A stretch of 64,000 nucleotides of DNA, from NCBI RefSeq assembly GCF_003697845.1, contig NZ_RDQE01000013.1, positions 33,429-97,428 of the forward strand, read 5' to 3'. Positions 52,694-60,245 of the stretch are shown here, in pieces. This stretch comes from Halobellus captivus (lineage in GTDB: Archaea; Halobacteriota; Halobacteria; Halobacteriales; Haloferacaceae). The notes under the pieces were generated by a model. It did no database searches. It was not told the origin of the DNA and saw only the letters and a program-made list of their open reading frames with translations. Within the stretch, counting starts at the first letter, position 1. Each line of letters opens with the position of its first letter. The translations under genes were made by a program, and so were the position numbers.

Positions 52694-53087
52694 GCAGGGC
52701 GCGATCGACGCCGACTTCGACGACGCCGAGCTCTCGTACGAAGAGCGCGTCGCCGACGCCCTCGAGGGCGTCCGCACCGAACCCGTCCCGGGCAGCCTCG
52801 CGATCGACCTGGTAACTCGCCAGCTACTCTTCGTCCGGTCGAAGGTCGCCGACACGCTCGCCGAGTACTACGAGCAGGAGGGGTTCGACCTCGCGACGTA
52901 CGGCCCCCATCCGTGGCTACCGGTGTCGGTCGACGACGCCGCGTACGAGTGCTACTACGTCAACGACCTGTCGCTCGACAGCCTCGACGAGATACACAAG
53001 CTGAACGACTACGATTTCCCCCAAGGCCGGCTGGCGGTGGTCGGCGTCGAGCAGGCGTGGAGCGGTGACGAGGTCGATGGCCTATGA
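52686..53087 (+). CDS. Haloviral hypothetical protein
   Basis: 133 residues, very acidic, helical then mixed (YEERVADALEGVRTEPVPGS, LLFVRSKVADTLAEYYEQEG). Unknown function. Overlaps the neighbours on both sides. Confidence 0.55.
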   Translation: MSEQGAIDADFDDAELSYEERVADALEGVRTEPVPGSLAIDLVTRQLLFVRSKVADTLAEYYEQEGFDLATYGPHPWLPVSVDDAAYECYYVNDLSLDSLDEIHKLNDYDFPQGRLAVVGVEQAWSGDEVDGL

Positions 53088-53464
53088 GTACAGCCGACAG
53101 CGTCGACGCGACCACCGGGCCGGGAACATTCGACGAGCGCGCGGCGAAGGCGCTCACCGAGTCGATGACGGTGCTCGACAACCGACTCGACCACGACCTT
53201 CGCGACGAGGAGTTCGTGGTCGTGACGCCGACCGGGACGTACACCGTCGACGCGATCGCCGAGACGTGCGACTGCCCGGACGCGCTCCACCGTGGCGTCC
53301 GCTGTAAGCACCAGCGGCGTGTCGACTACGCCCGCGGCGCCGTTCCGATCCCGGGCTGGGTCGACCGGTCGGCGATCGACCCGCAGCTCGGTCAGCACCT
53401 CGCGGCGAGCCCGCGAATCGCGACCGCCGACGGCCGCACGGAGGTGCTCGACGATGTTCGGTAG
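53084..53464 (+). CDS. SWIM-type zinc-finger protein
   Basis: 126 residues. YTVDAIAETCDCPDALHRG followed by VRCKHQRR is the CxCx(n)CxH pattern of a SWIM finger (about residues 48-78). SWIM proteins bind DNA or proteins and are frequent in haloarchaeal mobile elements. ATGA overlap with the preceding gene. Confidence 0.8.
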   Translation: MSTADSVDATTGPGTFDERAAKALTESMTVLDNRLDHDLRDEEFVVVTPTGTYTVDAIAETCDCPDALHRGVRCKHQRRVDYARGAVPIPGWVDRSAIDPQLGQHLAASPRIATADGRTEVLDDVR

Positions 53465-53633
53465 TCGCGACGGACAGGACGTCATGGTCCGTGACGACGA
53501 GGGGCTGCCCGCGGTGTCGGTGACGATCACGCCGATCGGCTCGGACAACGAGGACGTCGCCGGCGAGGTCGCGGCGCTCCTCAAGGAGCAGTACGCGACC
53601 GGCGGCGACCAGGAGGGCGACGATGCCGAGTGA
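53454..53633 (+). CDS. Small haloviral protein
   Basis: 59 residues: VRDDEGLPAVSVTITPIGSD then a helix (DVAGEVAALLKEQYATGG). No motif. Overlaps both neighbours by 11 bases. Confidence 0.5.
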   Translation: MFGSRDGQDVMVRDDEGLPAVSVTITPIGSDNEDVAGEVAALLKEQYATGGDQEGDDAE

Positions 53634-53853
53634 CCTCCCGACGCTCGAGTACGTCGGCGTCGACGGTGTCCGTCGCGAGCTCGACTTCCAGCGCGCCCCG
53701 CACGCACCCTGGAACGCGCTCCTCGTCGAGCGCGAGCAGCACCCGGGCGACGACGGGATGCGCCACGTCGGCACGGAGCAGCTGCGCGAGCTCCGCGTCG
53801 ACGGCGAGCCGGTGACCGCCGTGTCGCTGGTCGACACGCTGGAGGGGCCGTAG
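53623..53853 (+). CDS. Small haloviral protein
   Basis: 76 residues, beta-strand-rich with LEYVGVDGVRRELDFQRAPH and VTAVSLVDTLEG. No motif seen. Directly followed by the next ATG. Confidence 0.5.
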   Translation: MPSDLPTLEYVGVDGVRRELDFQRAPHAPWNALLVEREQHPGDDGMRHVGTEQLRELRVDGEPVTAVSLVDTLEGP

Positions 53854-54093
53854 ATGCGGTCGTTCGCCGCTCCGGAGACGCACTTCCGGATCGAAGTCTC
53901 GAAGCCAGGCGATCACGACGGCCACCAAGTGGGTGAGCCCGCCCGGCTCGAGTGTGACGAGTGCGGGGCGTCCGTCCCGATCGACGGCCCGGACGGGCAC
54001 GAGACTGCGGTCGACGAGCTACCACATTCGCGCGGGTGCTCGCAGCGGGATGTCAAGTCCGCGTGGTGGATGGACCACTACGCCGGCGTCTGA
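53854..54093 (+). CDS. Small zinc-site protein
   Basis: 79 residues. LECDECGASVPIDGPDGHET with a later RGCSQ provides CxxC, His and Cys ligands. Starts right after the previous stop. Unknown role. Confidence 0.55.
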   Translation: MRSFAAPETHFRIEVSKPGDHDGHQVGEPARLECDECGASVPIDGPDGHETAVDELPHSRGCSQRDVKSAWWMDHYAGV

Positions 54094-54136
54094 CGTCCCT
54101 CGGTTCGCTTTCACTTTCAGTTCGGACAAGAATCTC

Positions 54137-54144
54137 CTTTATTA
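54137..54144 (+). promoter_or_regulatory. TATA element for the 54171 gene
   Basis: CTTTATTA about 30 bases upstream of the ATG at 54171, in AT-rich context, giving a leaderless or nearly leaderless transcript. Confidence 0.45.
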
Positions 54145-54170
54145 CAGATTCGCGCATCGGGTTGGTTCGC

Positions 54171-54407
54171 ATGGCGACACGCACGAGGCCGCCGTCGGAC
54201 CTCCCGGTCGTGGACGACGACCACACCGTCGAGATCGACCGCTCTCGCGAGGCCGACCGCTGGCGCTACACCTGTCCACTCGGCCATACGGTGTGGGACC
54301 GCACGAATAATCACGCGTGGTGCTCGAACTGCCGACGCGCGGCCGAGGCTGGCCACGACGTCGACCCGAGCACTACCAGATACTCGATAAGAAACACGAA
54401 GTGTTGA
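54171..54407 (+). CDS. Zinc-ribbon-like small protein
   Basis: 78 residues. WRYTCPLGHTVWDRTNNHAW then CSNCRR: C..GH and CxxC make a probable zinc ribbon. Has its own promoter and stands at the end of the right-arm operon, convergent with the repressor gene. Confidence 0.65.
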   Translation: MATRTRPPSDLPVVDDDHTVEIDRSREADRWRYTCPLGHTVWDRTNNHAWCSNCRRAAEAGHDVDPSTTRYSIRNTKC

Positions 54408-54438
54408 TCCCGTGGGATCAGGTGATCCTCGAGTGACG

Positions 54439-54726
54439 CTACTCGGTGGCGTCGAGCTCGGCCGCGTCGAGATCCTCGTCGAGGAAGGCCTCGCCCTCGG
54501 GACGAAGGCGGTAAAGACCGCGAGAAAGACGCTCGACGAGCCCGTACCTCGCCATCTCCGAGAGACGGTCGCGCGCGTAGTTGGCCGCGGCGACATCGAA
54601 TTCATCGAGCGCCTGCGGTGTCATGTTCCCTTCGTCGCGCATCGTTTCGAGGATGCGCTCGTCGATTGGCCGCATCCAATCGGCGCGCTTTCGTACCACG
54701 GTACTGGCTCGTGCTGTGGAACTCAT
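54439..54726 (-). CDS. Winged-helix repressor, PhiH1-repressor-like
   Basis: 95 residues. KRADWMRPIDERILETMRDE is the hallmark opening of PhiH1-type repressors of haloarchaea; a recognition helix region (VAAANYARDRLSEMARYGLV) and wing (ERLSRGLYRLRPEGEAFLDE) follow. Divergent from the 54939 gene across a structured region, the classic lysogeny-switch layout. The first ATG at 54726 is taken; the fold begins at Met18. Confidence 0.85.
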   Translation of the reverse strand: MSSTARASTVVRKRADWMRPIDERILETMRDEGNMTPQALDEFDVAAANYARDRLSEMARYGLVERLSRGLYRLRPEGEAFLDEDLDAAELDATE

Positions 54727-54843
54727 AGTAATATCGGTGTATAAGCGTTCTATGTGTAACTACTTTAATCTCCGGTCAATCTCGCTGTGTAGTATGTGGA
54801 ATTCACAGAAACTTATTTGTAGGCCGCGTGAGTAGCCTAAGTT

Positions 54844-54923
54844 GACCTGGCCTACGCGGGTGGAAAACCCGCCGGCGCTGAGACGCCGACGGCCGGGTCC
54901 CCTGGAGCCCCTCTCACGAGGGG
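54844..54923 (+). ncRNA. Candidate structured RNA or leader: three-way junction plus hairpin
   Basis: By hand folding: P1 pairs 54844-54852 with 54891-54899 (9 bp, one G-U). Inside it are GCGGGT-GGAAA-ACCCGC (54856-54872) and CGGCG-CTGAGA-CGCCG (54873-54888), stacked without spacer. A separate hairpin CCCCTC-TCAC-GAGGGG (54908-54923) follows. A TATA-like ACTTATTTG (about 54810) would start transcription close to P1. It ends 16 bases before the ATG at 54939. No known riboswitch pattern fits. Confidence 0.55.
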
Positions 54924-54938
54924 ATTAACGGAAGACCC

Positions 54939-55127
54939 ATGGATCAATCAGACGAACGGGGCCTTAGTAATAGCCCCAACGACGACGGTAGTACAGAGCG
55001 GACGATCGGCTATAGCTACGGCGGCGAGTACGTCATCAACTCGAGCGCGAGCCCTGGCGCGTGGATCACGTCGACGCACACGGTGCTCGACATCGACCAG
55101 GTGAGCGAGCAGGAGGTGTCGGGCTGA
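54939..55127 (+). CDS. Small acidic protein behind the structured leader
   Basis: 62 residues: TIGYSYGGEYVINSSASPGA and a helical end (LDIDQVSEQEVSG). No motif. First gene of the operon opposite the repressor, so probably an early lytic or lysogeny-control gene. Its stop shares one base with the next ATG. Confidence 0.55.
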   Translation: MDQSDERGLSNSPNDDGSTERTIGYSYGGEYVINSSASPGAWITSTHTVLDIDQVSEQEVSG

Positions 55128-55876
55128 TGCGCGCGACCATCCTCGCGCTCGTCCACGGCGACGTCGCGGACCCGCACATCGAGTCGCGTCTCGAACCGAG
55201 TACGTACCCCGCGATCGACGCGACCGCGTACGAGGGGCTCGACGGCGGCGCGATCTACGCGGGCACGGCCGCCGCGGAGCTCGACCGCGAGCGCCCCGCG
55301 GTGTACGTGACCGACTCGGGCATCCACACGGAGGACGTCGAGTCCGAGCTGATCACCGAGACGGTCGTCACCGAGTGGATCGGCGATCTCTCGACTGACG
55401 ACGATACTGGGTGGCTCGGTGTCGACTCCTCGGATGGCGACTGGCTGTTCGAGGCGCTCGGCGGCGCGAAAGGCGTCGAGATACTCCGGAGCCGGATCGA
55501 CGTCGACGCGTTCGGCGCGTACGTCGCCGACTACCCGACGGCCGACGCCTGGAACGTGACGCAGTCGCGCGAGTTCGACCAGGACGGCGACAGCGAGGAG
55601 GCGACGATCGACTATCACGACGCCGCCCAGCTGGGCGACGTCCGGAACGCGGCCGACACGTCGATGCTCGGATTCCGGTATCACTGGGGCGACCGGTACG
55701 TCCGCGGCGTGGTCGCGGCGAGCGGCTACGTCGCCGTCTTCGACGGGCCGGACGCGCCGAAGGCGTACGCGGAGTTCATCAACTCGGAGATCCTGCCGTT
55801 CGCGAGCCTGCCCGAAGAGTACCAGGGCACGTTCGCGGACGTTCCCGAGGAGACGGAGGGCGAGGCCGATGTCTAA
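55127..55876 (+). CDS. Haloviral hypothetical protein
   Basis: 249 residues, acidic alpha/beta. DVESELITETVVTEWIGDLS and LFEALGGAKGVEILRSRIDV are helices; the C-terminal half has WNVTQSREFDQDGDSEEATI. No metal or P-loop motif. Overlaps the next gene by eight bases. Confidence 0.55.
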   Translation: MRATILALVHGDVADPHIESRLEPSTYPAIDATAYEGLDGGAIYAGTAAAELDRERPAVYVTDSGIHTEDVESELITETVVTEWIGDLSTDDDTGWLGVDSSDGDWLFEALGGAKGVEILRSRIDVDAFGAYVADYPTADAWNVTQSREFDQDGDSEEATIDYHDAAQLGDVRNAADTSMLGFRYHWGDRYVRGVVAASGYVAVFDGPDAPKAYAEFINSEILPFASLPEEYQGTFADVPEETEGEADV

Positions 55877-56807
55877 CGAGGAGCTCCGCGCGACCGACAA
55901 CGTCCACGACCTCGCCGATCGGAACGCGATCTCGACGGCGATCGCCGACCGGCTCGACGATAACGGGTTCGAGACGGTGGCCGACCTGCTGATCGCCGAT
56001 GTCAGCGACCTCGAGGCGGTGCCCTACGTCGGCGGCCAGCGGGCGGTGGAGATCCTCGAAGCCGTCGACGGCGGCGCGACGCCGACGCCCGAGCCGCGCG
56101 ACGTCGACTTCGAGGCGACCGAGAGTGTGGTGGACGTCGCGATCCCGCTGTCAGTCCGGTTCGGGAGCTCGGTCCTGGCCACAAGCGGTGCCTCGGGGAC
56201 GAACGACGTCTATCACACGACCGCGTGTTCCGTCGTCATCGGCAAGGGCGAGCATCTCGTTGAGCACGATCGGTCGTGGGTCGACGATCGCGACGTCACC
56301 GAATGCCGTGTGTGCCAGGACCCAGAGATCCACACCACCGGTTCTCGACAGGGCACGAAGGTCGACGAGTCGCGAACGCTCGTGGGCTCACGCGAGGCTG
56401 TCCTCGAGGCGACGCTCGGCGAGAAACTCCGCATCACGCTCGCGGCGCGCCCTGGATGGGCCACGCCGTGGGTTGTCGTCGCGACCGAGGAGCCGACCGC
56501 GTGGGACACGCCGGCCGGCGACACCTGGCGGACGCGTCGTGTCCGTTTGTCGGAGTCAGCGTCACGGCGACCAGGTGCCCGCGAGTTTGACCTCGTCGTC
56601 GGTGCCGACGGCGTCCGGATCGACGATCCGCCCGGCGTGGAGAGCCACCAACCCGACGCGGCCGGTTGGTCTGTCGAGTCGGTCGGTGTCGTCGGACGTG
56701 TGTCGACGTCGGCGTACGCACAGCTGGTCGGGCAGGCGGAGCAGTCCGACGACCGGCCCGAGGGCGACGACACCTGGCGGAAGTACCAGAAGCGAGGGGA
56801 AGCATGA
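55869..56807 (+). CDS. HhH-containing haloviral protein
   Basis: 312 residues. An N-terminal helix-hairpin-helix (about 20-65; RNAISTAIADRLDDNGFETV, VPYVGGQRAVEILEAVDGGA) suggests DNA binding. Middle segment HTTACSVVIGKGEHLVEHDR with ECRVCQ could bind zinc. The C-terminal part is beta-rich. ATGA overlap with the next small gene. Confidence 0.6.
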   Translation: MSNEELRATDNVHDLADRNAISTAIADRLDDNGFETVADLLIADVSDLEAVPYVGGQRAVEILEAVDGGATPTPEPRDVDFEATESVVDVAIPLSVRFGSSVLATSGASGTNDVYHTTACSVVIGKGEHLVEHDRSWVDDRDVTECRVCQDPEIHTTGSRQGTKVDESRTLVGSREAVLEATLGEKLRITLAARPGWATPWVVVATEEPTAWDTPAGDTWRTRRVRLSESASRRPGAREFDLVVGADGVRIDDPPGVESHQPDAAGWSVESVGVVGRVSTSAYAQLVGQAEQSDDRPEGDDTWRKYQKRGEA

Positions 56808-56935
56808 GCACGCAGTACCGCGTCGTCGACCGCGTCGAGCGGGAGACGGCCGAGCTGCTCGCGAAGACCGATGCGATTCTCGCGCACGCTGACGACGAGA
56901 CGTACGTCCTCGAGGAGGTGGACGATGTCGAGTAG
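56804..56935 (+). CDS. Small helical protein
   Basis: 43 residues: RVVDRVERETAELLAKTDAI, a single amphipathic helix with acidic tail. ATGA overlap before, 11-bp overlap after. Unknown role. Confidence 0.5.
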   Translation: MSTQYRVVDRVERETAELLAKTDAILAHADDETYVLEEVDDVE

Positions 56936-57281
56936 CGACGGCGAGAAGAGCCCCGAGGAGCTGCTCGGAGCCCGCCACGTCAACTACGCAGGCGAGCGTC
57001 GCGACCCACACTACGGCGGCACGGACGCCGCGTTCCGTGCGCTCGAGGAGTACCTCGCCGAGCGCCTCGACGAGCGGACGATCGCCACGGCCCGGACGAT
57101 CGCGTTTACGGTCGACGCCGACGCGAGCTCCACGGAGATCGGCAAGACGCTCGGCGCGCATCAAACGGGAGACACATCCGAAGACATCCTCGAGGACGTT
57201 GTGGTGTCGACATGGGGGTCGACCAACAACCGGACCAAGTGGGTGTTCGAGCGGGTCGAACCCGCGGAAGAGCGACCGTGA
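56925..57281 (+). CDS. HTH-like haloviral protein
   Basis: 118 residues. YLAERLDERTIATARTIAFT followed by DADASSTEIGKTLGAHQ looks like a winged helix, with VVSTWGSTNNRTKWVFERVE as the wing. A regulator is possible. GTGA overlap with the following membrane peptide. Confidence 0.6.
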   Translation: MSSSDGEKSPEELLGARHVNYAGERRDPHYGGTDAAFRALEEYLAERLDERTIATARTIAFTVDADASSTEIGKTLGAHQTGDTSEDILEDVVVSTWGSTNNRTKWVFERVEPAEERP

Positions 57282-57373
57282 GATCCTCCGTGTCGTTCGC
57301 GACGCGGTGGGTGCTCGTCGGCGGGCTCGTCACGCTCGCGTGGATGCTGCTCGAGTCCGGAGGGGCGCTGTGA
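57278..57373 (+). CDS. 31-residue single-span membrane peptide
   Basis: FATRWVLVGGLVTLAWMLLE is one membrane helix in a 31-residue peptide. GTG start overlaps the preceding stop, and its stop overlaps the next GTG, so translation is well supported by coupling. Role unknown; such peptides can serve as membrane-active lysis or regulatory factors. Confidence 0.5.
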   Translation: MRSSVSFATRWVLVGGLVTLAWMLLESGGAL

Positions 57374-57708
57374 GCATCGACCCGGTCGAGGCGATCACGT
57401 CGCACTGCGCCGGTCGGATGGTCGACCGGACGAGTGGCGAGCTGGTCTCGGCGGCCGTCGCCTACGAGCGCGGTGTGACGGTCGACATCCCGCAGCGCGC
57501 GCCCGTCCCGCCGCACGACGAAGCCGTCTTCGACGAGTGGACCGACACGGTCGTGTTCCGGCGCGGGCGCATGCTCGTGACCGTGTACGGCCTCTCGCCG
57601 GCGCACATCACCAGCATCCACGGCGTCGCGGTCGCGGCGGCCGTCGACGAGCAGTGCGAGACTGAGTACTGCGCCGAGATCGACCCGCGGAATCTGGAGT
57701 TGATATAG
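57370..57708 (+). CDS. Haloviral hypothetical protein
   Basis: 112 residues. VEAITSHCAGRMVDRTSGEL and a beta-rich core VVFRRGRMLVTVYGLSPAHI; Cys pair ETEYC near the end. No clear family. GTG start coupled to the membrane peptide. Confidence 0.5.
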   Translation: MSIDPVEAITSHCAGRMVDRTSGELVSAAVAYERGVTVDIPQRAPVPPHDEAVFDEWTDTVVFRRGRMLVTVYGLSPAHITSIHGVAVAAAVDEQCETEYCAEIDPRNLELI

Positions 57709-57710
57709 CG

Positions 57711-57923
57711 ATGAGCACGATACAGACCTCGGACATCGACGACAATGACGACGGCGGCGAGCCAGCGGACGGAACGCAGAGCTGGGCCGAGCGTCACCGA
57801 GAGGAGCTCGAGCGCGAGGCGAACAGCGATCTGCCGCACGCGTGGGTGGCCGAGCAGTTCCTCGAGTCGATCCCCGATCAGGAAGAGCGCGACGACGAAG
57901 ACGACGAGGAGGGTGATTCATGA
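57711..57923 (+). CDS. Small acidic protein
   Basis: 70 residues, DGTQSWAERHREELEREANS then LPHAWVAEQFLESIPDQEER. No motif. Converges on the integrase gene and overlaps its 3' end by 46 bp. Confidence 0.55.
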   Translation: MSTIQTSDIDDNDDGGEPADGTQSWAERHREELEREANSDLPHAWVAEQFLESIPDQEERDDEDDEEGDS

Positions 57924-59137
57924 CGACCCAGCTGGGACGCGTCGGTCTGGATCTGAGAGAGCATCTCGGAGATGAACGCCCGGCGGTCGGCGTCGTCGAG
58001 CTGGGCGAGGCTCTTCCCGATCGACTGGGTCGCGGAGCGCTGGAGCTCCCGCGTTTCGCGAGTCGCGGGGCTGCCGCACACGGGACAGTACTCGTGGTGC
58101 GGGGCGAGCGTCTCCCGGCAGATACCACAGGGCCGACGATCCCGTGTCTGCTCGTCGACGTCTTCCTCGTCGAGGACGCCGGCCTTCTGGAAGATGTCCG
58201 CGTTGAACTGCTCGGCGTCGATGTGGACGTACGTCTCCCACATGTCGGTGTTGAGCTTCCAGTGGACGCGGTGCTCGATCTCCTCGCGAGTGTAGCCCTC
58301 GCGGACCATCCGGGTGACCGCGGAGTGGCGGAAGTTGTGGGGGTTACACGGCTTCTCGAGGTCGGTCCGTCGCGAGATACGCTGGAGATGGTTGTGGAGG
58401 TGGTCGGGAGCGATGTACCGCGTCTCCCCCTCGCCGTAGTTCTCGAGCTTGTGGAAAAAGGGCACCTCCGGGTCATTGGGACACGGATGAGTGAATCGCT
58501 TGTAGGCGCGGAGTGCGGCCGCGCTGTCGACGAGCGGGTAGTCCTTGATGTCCGCACCCTTGAGCCCGAGCGCGTCGGGGTTGGGGCGATAGGTCGCCGC
58601 CTCGCTCTCGAGGTCGACGTCCTTGACCCGGAGCGAGACGGTGAGGGTGCGTCGTGCGCCGGTGTCCGCGAGGAACTCGATCAGGGCGATGTCGCGTTGG
58701 TTTCTCGCCGCGTCGACGAGCGTCGCGATGTCGTCACTCGAGAGCATGTCGTCCGGGTTGATGGACGTCTTCTGGACGGACATGATCTCGAGGTTCTCGG
58801 CCCACTCACCGCAGTGGTGCGCCCAGAAGATCCGGCAGACGCGCTGCTTGTTCCGACGGGTCGAGCTCGCGTTCCCCGACTCGTGGCGGATGCGGAACAG
58901 CAGGTCGCGAGCATCCTCGATGTCCATCTCGGAGATCGGCTTCTCGGAGAGGCCGGCGACGAGCCGCAGCTGCTTACAGTACTGCTCGAGCGTGGAGATC
59001 GCGAGGCCGCCATCGCGAGCGCGGATGAACCCGCGGATGGCCTGCCTGTCTACGTCCGCGACGTCACTGGCTTCCTCGAGGCGGTCGAGTTCGCGACGGA
59101 AGCGCTCCTGAAACCCAGCCGGGTCATCCAGGGTCAT
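57878..59137 (-). CDS. int: Integrase (tyrosine recombinase) of the provirus
   Basis: 419 residues. N-terminal SAM-like DNA-binding domain (about 30-120), catalytic domain with Arg162 (TGARR), His267-x-x-Arg270 (PHNFRH), Trp293 and Tyr303 (ETYVHI). A zinc ribbon follows (CGICRETLAPHHEYCPVCG, Cys337/340/351/354), then an Asp/Ser-rich tail with a serine run. Its start lies 40 bases from attR, as expected for the enzyme that inserted the element. Start ATG at 59137. Confidence 0.92.
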   Translation of the reverse strand: MTLDDPAGFQERFRRELDRLEEASDVADVDRQAIRGFIRARDGGLAISTLEQYCKQLRLVAGLSEKPISEMDIEDARDLLFRIRHESGNASSTRRNKQRVCRIFWAHHCGEWAENLEIMSVQKTSINPDDMLSSDDIATLVDAARNQRDIALIEFLADTGARRTLTVSLRVKDVDLESEAATYRPNPDALGLKGADIKDYPLVDSAAALRAYKRFTHPCPNDPEVPFFHKLENYGEGETRYIAPDHLHNHLQRISRRTDLEKPCNPHNFRHSAVTRMVREGYTREEIEHRVHWKLNTDMWETYVHIDAEQFNADIFQKAGVLDEEDVDEQTRDRRPCGICRETLAPHHEYCPVCGSPATRETRELQRSATQSIGKSLAQLDDADRRAFISEMLSQIQTDASQLGRHESPSSSSSSSRSS

Positions 59138-59176
59138 ACAGGCCGGATGGAGGCCTCTTACAAAAACTCATACGTG

Positions 59177-59190
59177 GGAAAACGGTTTCT
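59177..59190 (+). other. attR core of the provirus
   Basis: GGAAAACGGTTTCT, identical to attL at 18366-18379. Lies between the integrase start (59137) and the host gene at 59213, in that gene's promoter region. Rejoining the outer flanks gives a short intergenic space between divergent tRNA-Val and the DUF192 gene. Confidence 0.7.
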
Positions 59191-59212
59191 GTCTCGGCCG
59201 CGAACCCCGGCC

Positions 59213-59692
59213 GTGAACCCCCGATTCCGCGCGCCGCTCACCGTTCTCATCGTCGTCTTCGTCCTCGCCGCGCTCGTGATCGGCACCGCCCCGTCGATCC
59301 TGATCTCGAGCTACGAGACGACGACGGTGGAGGCGACCGACGCCGAGACGGGCGAGACGCTCGCGATCGCCGAGGTCCGGATCGCGGACGGCCCGATGAA
59401 ACGCTACGTCGGGCTCTCGACGACCGATGAACTCGCCGCCGACGAGGGGATGTTGTTCGTCCATCCCGAATCCGGCGAGCACGACTACGTGATGCGCGAC
59501 ATGGCCTTCGCCATCGACATCGTGTTCGCCGATGCCGACGGGGAGATAACGTCGATCCGGGAGGCGGAACCCGAGTCGCGCCCGCTCACGACCTACGAGG
59601 GCACGGGGCAGTACGTCCTCGAAGTGCCGAGAGGGTGGAGCGCCGACAACGGCGTCGAACCCGGGGACACGCTCGAGTTCGACCTTCGTTGA
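59213..59692 (+). CDS. DUF192 family protein, membrane-anchored
   Basis: 159 residues. N-terminal membrane helix (about 8-28; LTVLIVVFVLAALVIGTAPS), then the DUF192 fold: MKRYVGLSTTDELAADEGML, YVMRDMAFAIDIVFADADGE, TGQYVLEVPRGWSADNGVEP. GTG start at 59213 chosen because the helix follows closely. Function of the family is not settled. First host gene right of the provirus. Confidence 0.85.
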   Translation: MNPRFRAPLTVLIVVFVLAALVIGTAPSILISSYETTTVEATDAETGETLAIAEVRIADGPMKRYVGLSTTDELAADEGMLFVHPESGEHDYVMRDMAFAIDIVFADADGEITSIREAEPESRPLTTYEGTGQYVLEVPRGWSADNGVEPGDTLEFDLR

Positions 59693-59746
59693 ATCGCCGA
59701 CTTCCCCGACGAAACCCTTTCACGCCTCCCTCGCGTGCGACCGCGT

Positions 59747-60163
59747 ATGACCGGTCCCCTCCGACGCGCCGCCTGGAACCTCCGGTACCGCTGGCGGCGG
59801 GTGTTCGCGCTCTGTGTCGTCGGCGGCGGCGTCCTCGCTCCGATCGTCACGAACCTCTGGTGGAGCCTCCCGCTCGTCTGGTTCCTCGGGCTGTTCGTCG
59901 TCCTCCCCGTGCTTCACACGCTCGCGAAGCCGCTTCCCGATCCCGACGACGGGAGCGGAAACGACCGCGGCCACGAGGGCGACCCCGCGCTCGACGCGTT
60001 GCGCGAGCGCTACGCCCGCGGCGAGATCGACGAACGCGAGTTCGAGCGGAAGCTCGACCGCCTGCTCGAGACCGAGGACGCGGAGGTCGCCGACCGCGAT
60101 CGCGACGTGGCCGCCCGGATCCGCGGGACCGTCGAGCGCGAACTCGAGCGCGTCCGGGAGTGA
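59747..60163 (+). CDS. SHOCT-domain membrane protein
   Basis: 138 residues. Two membrane helices (about 20-38; VFALCVVGGGVLAPIVTNLW, then LPLVWFLGLFVVLPVLHTLA), an acidic linker and the SHOCT motif ALRERYARGEIDEREFERKL. SHOCT is thought to mediate oligomerisation. Function unknown. Common form in haloarchaea. Confidence 0.8.
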   Translation: MTGPLRRAAWNLRYRWRRVFALCVVGGGVLAPIVTNLWWSLPLVWFLGLFVVLPVLHTLAKPLPDPDDGSGNDRGHEGDPALDALRERYARGEIDEREFERKLDRLLETEDAEVADRDRDVAARIRGTVERELERVRE

Positions 60164-60245
60164 CGATCGCGGAACTGATGGATCTGAACCCGGGAGACCA
60201 CCCGGACCGACCGTTTCTTGAGCGCGCGGCTCGGAGGGGACGGTA

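Larger units (their letters stand above)
18366..59190. mobile_element. Integrated tailed-virus (caudovirus) provirus, about 40.8 kb
   Basis: Bounded by 14-bp direct repeats, with an integrase gene at the right end. Contains a full packaging, head and tail set in the usual order (TerS, TerL, portal, protease-scaffold, capsid, connectors, tube, chaperone, tape measure, tail fibres), a replication helicase, a repressor and a control region. No gene of these modules is visibly broken, so it may be inducible. Genes are tightly packed with frequent ATGA/GTGA overlaps, unlike the host flanks, and none of the host MITE-like repeats occur inside. Confidence 0.9.

Noticed and set aside
54873..54888. 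TPP riboswitch suggested by CTGAGA
   Set aside because: The second conserved half and the required arm order are absent, and the context is viral control and not thiamine metabolism.
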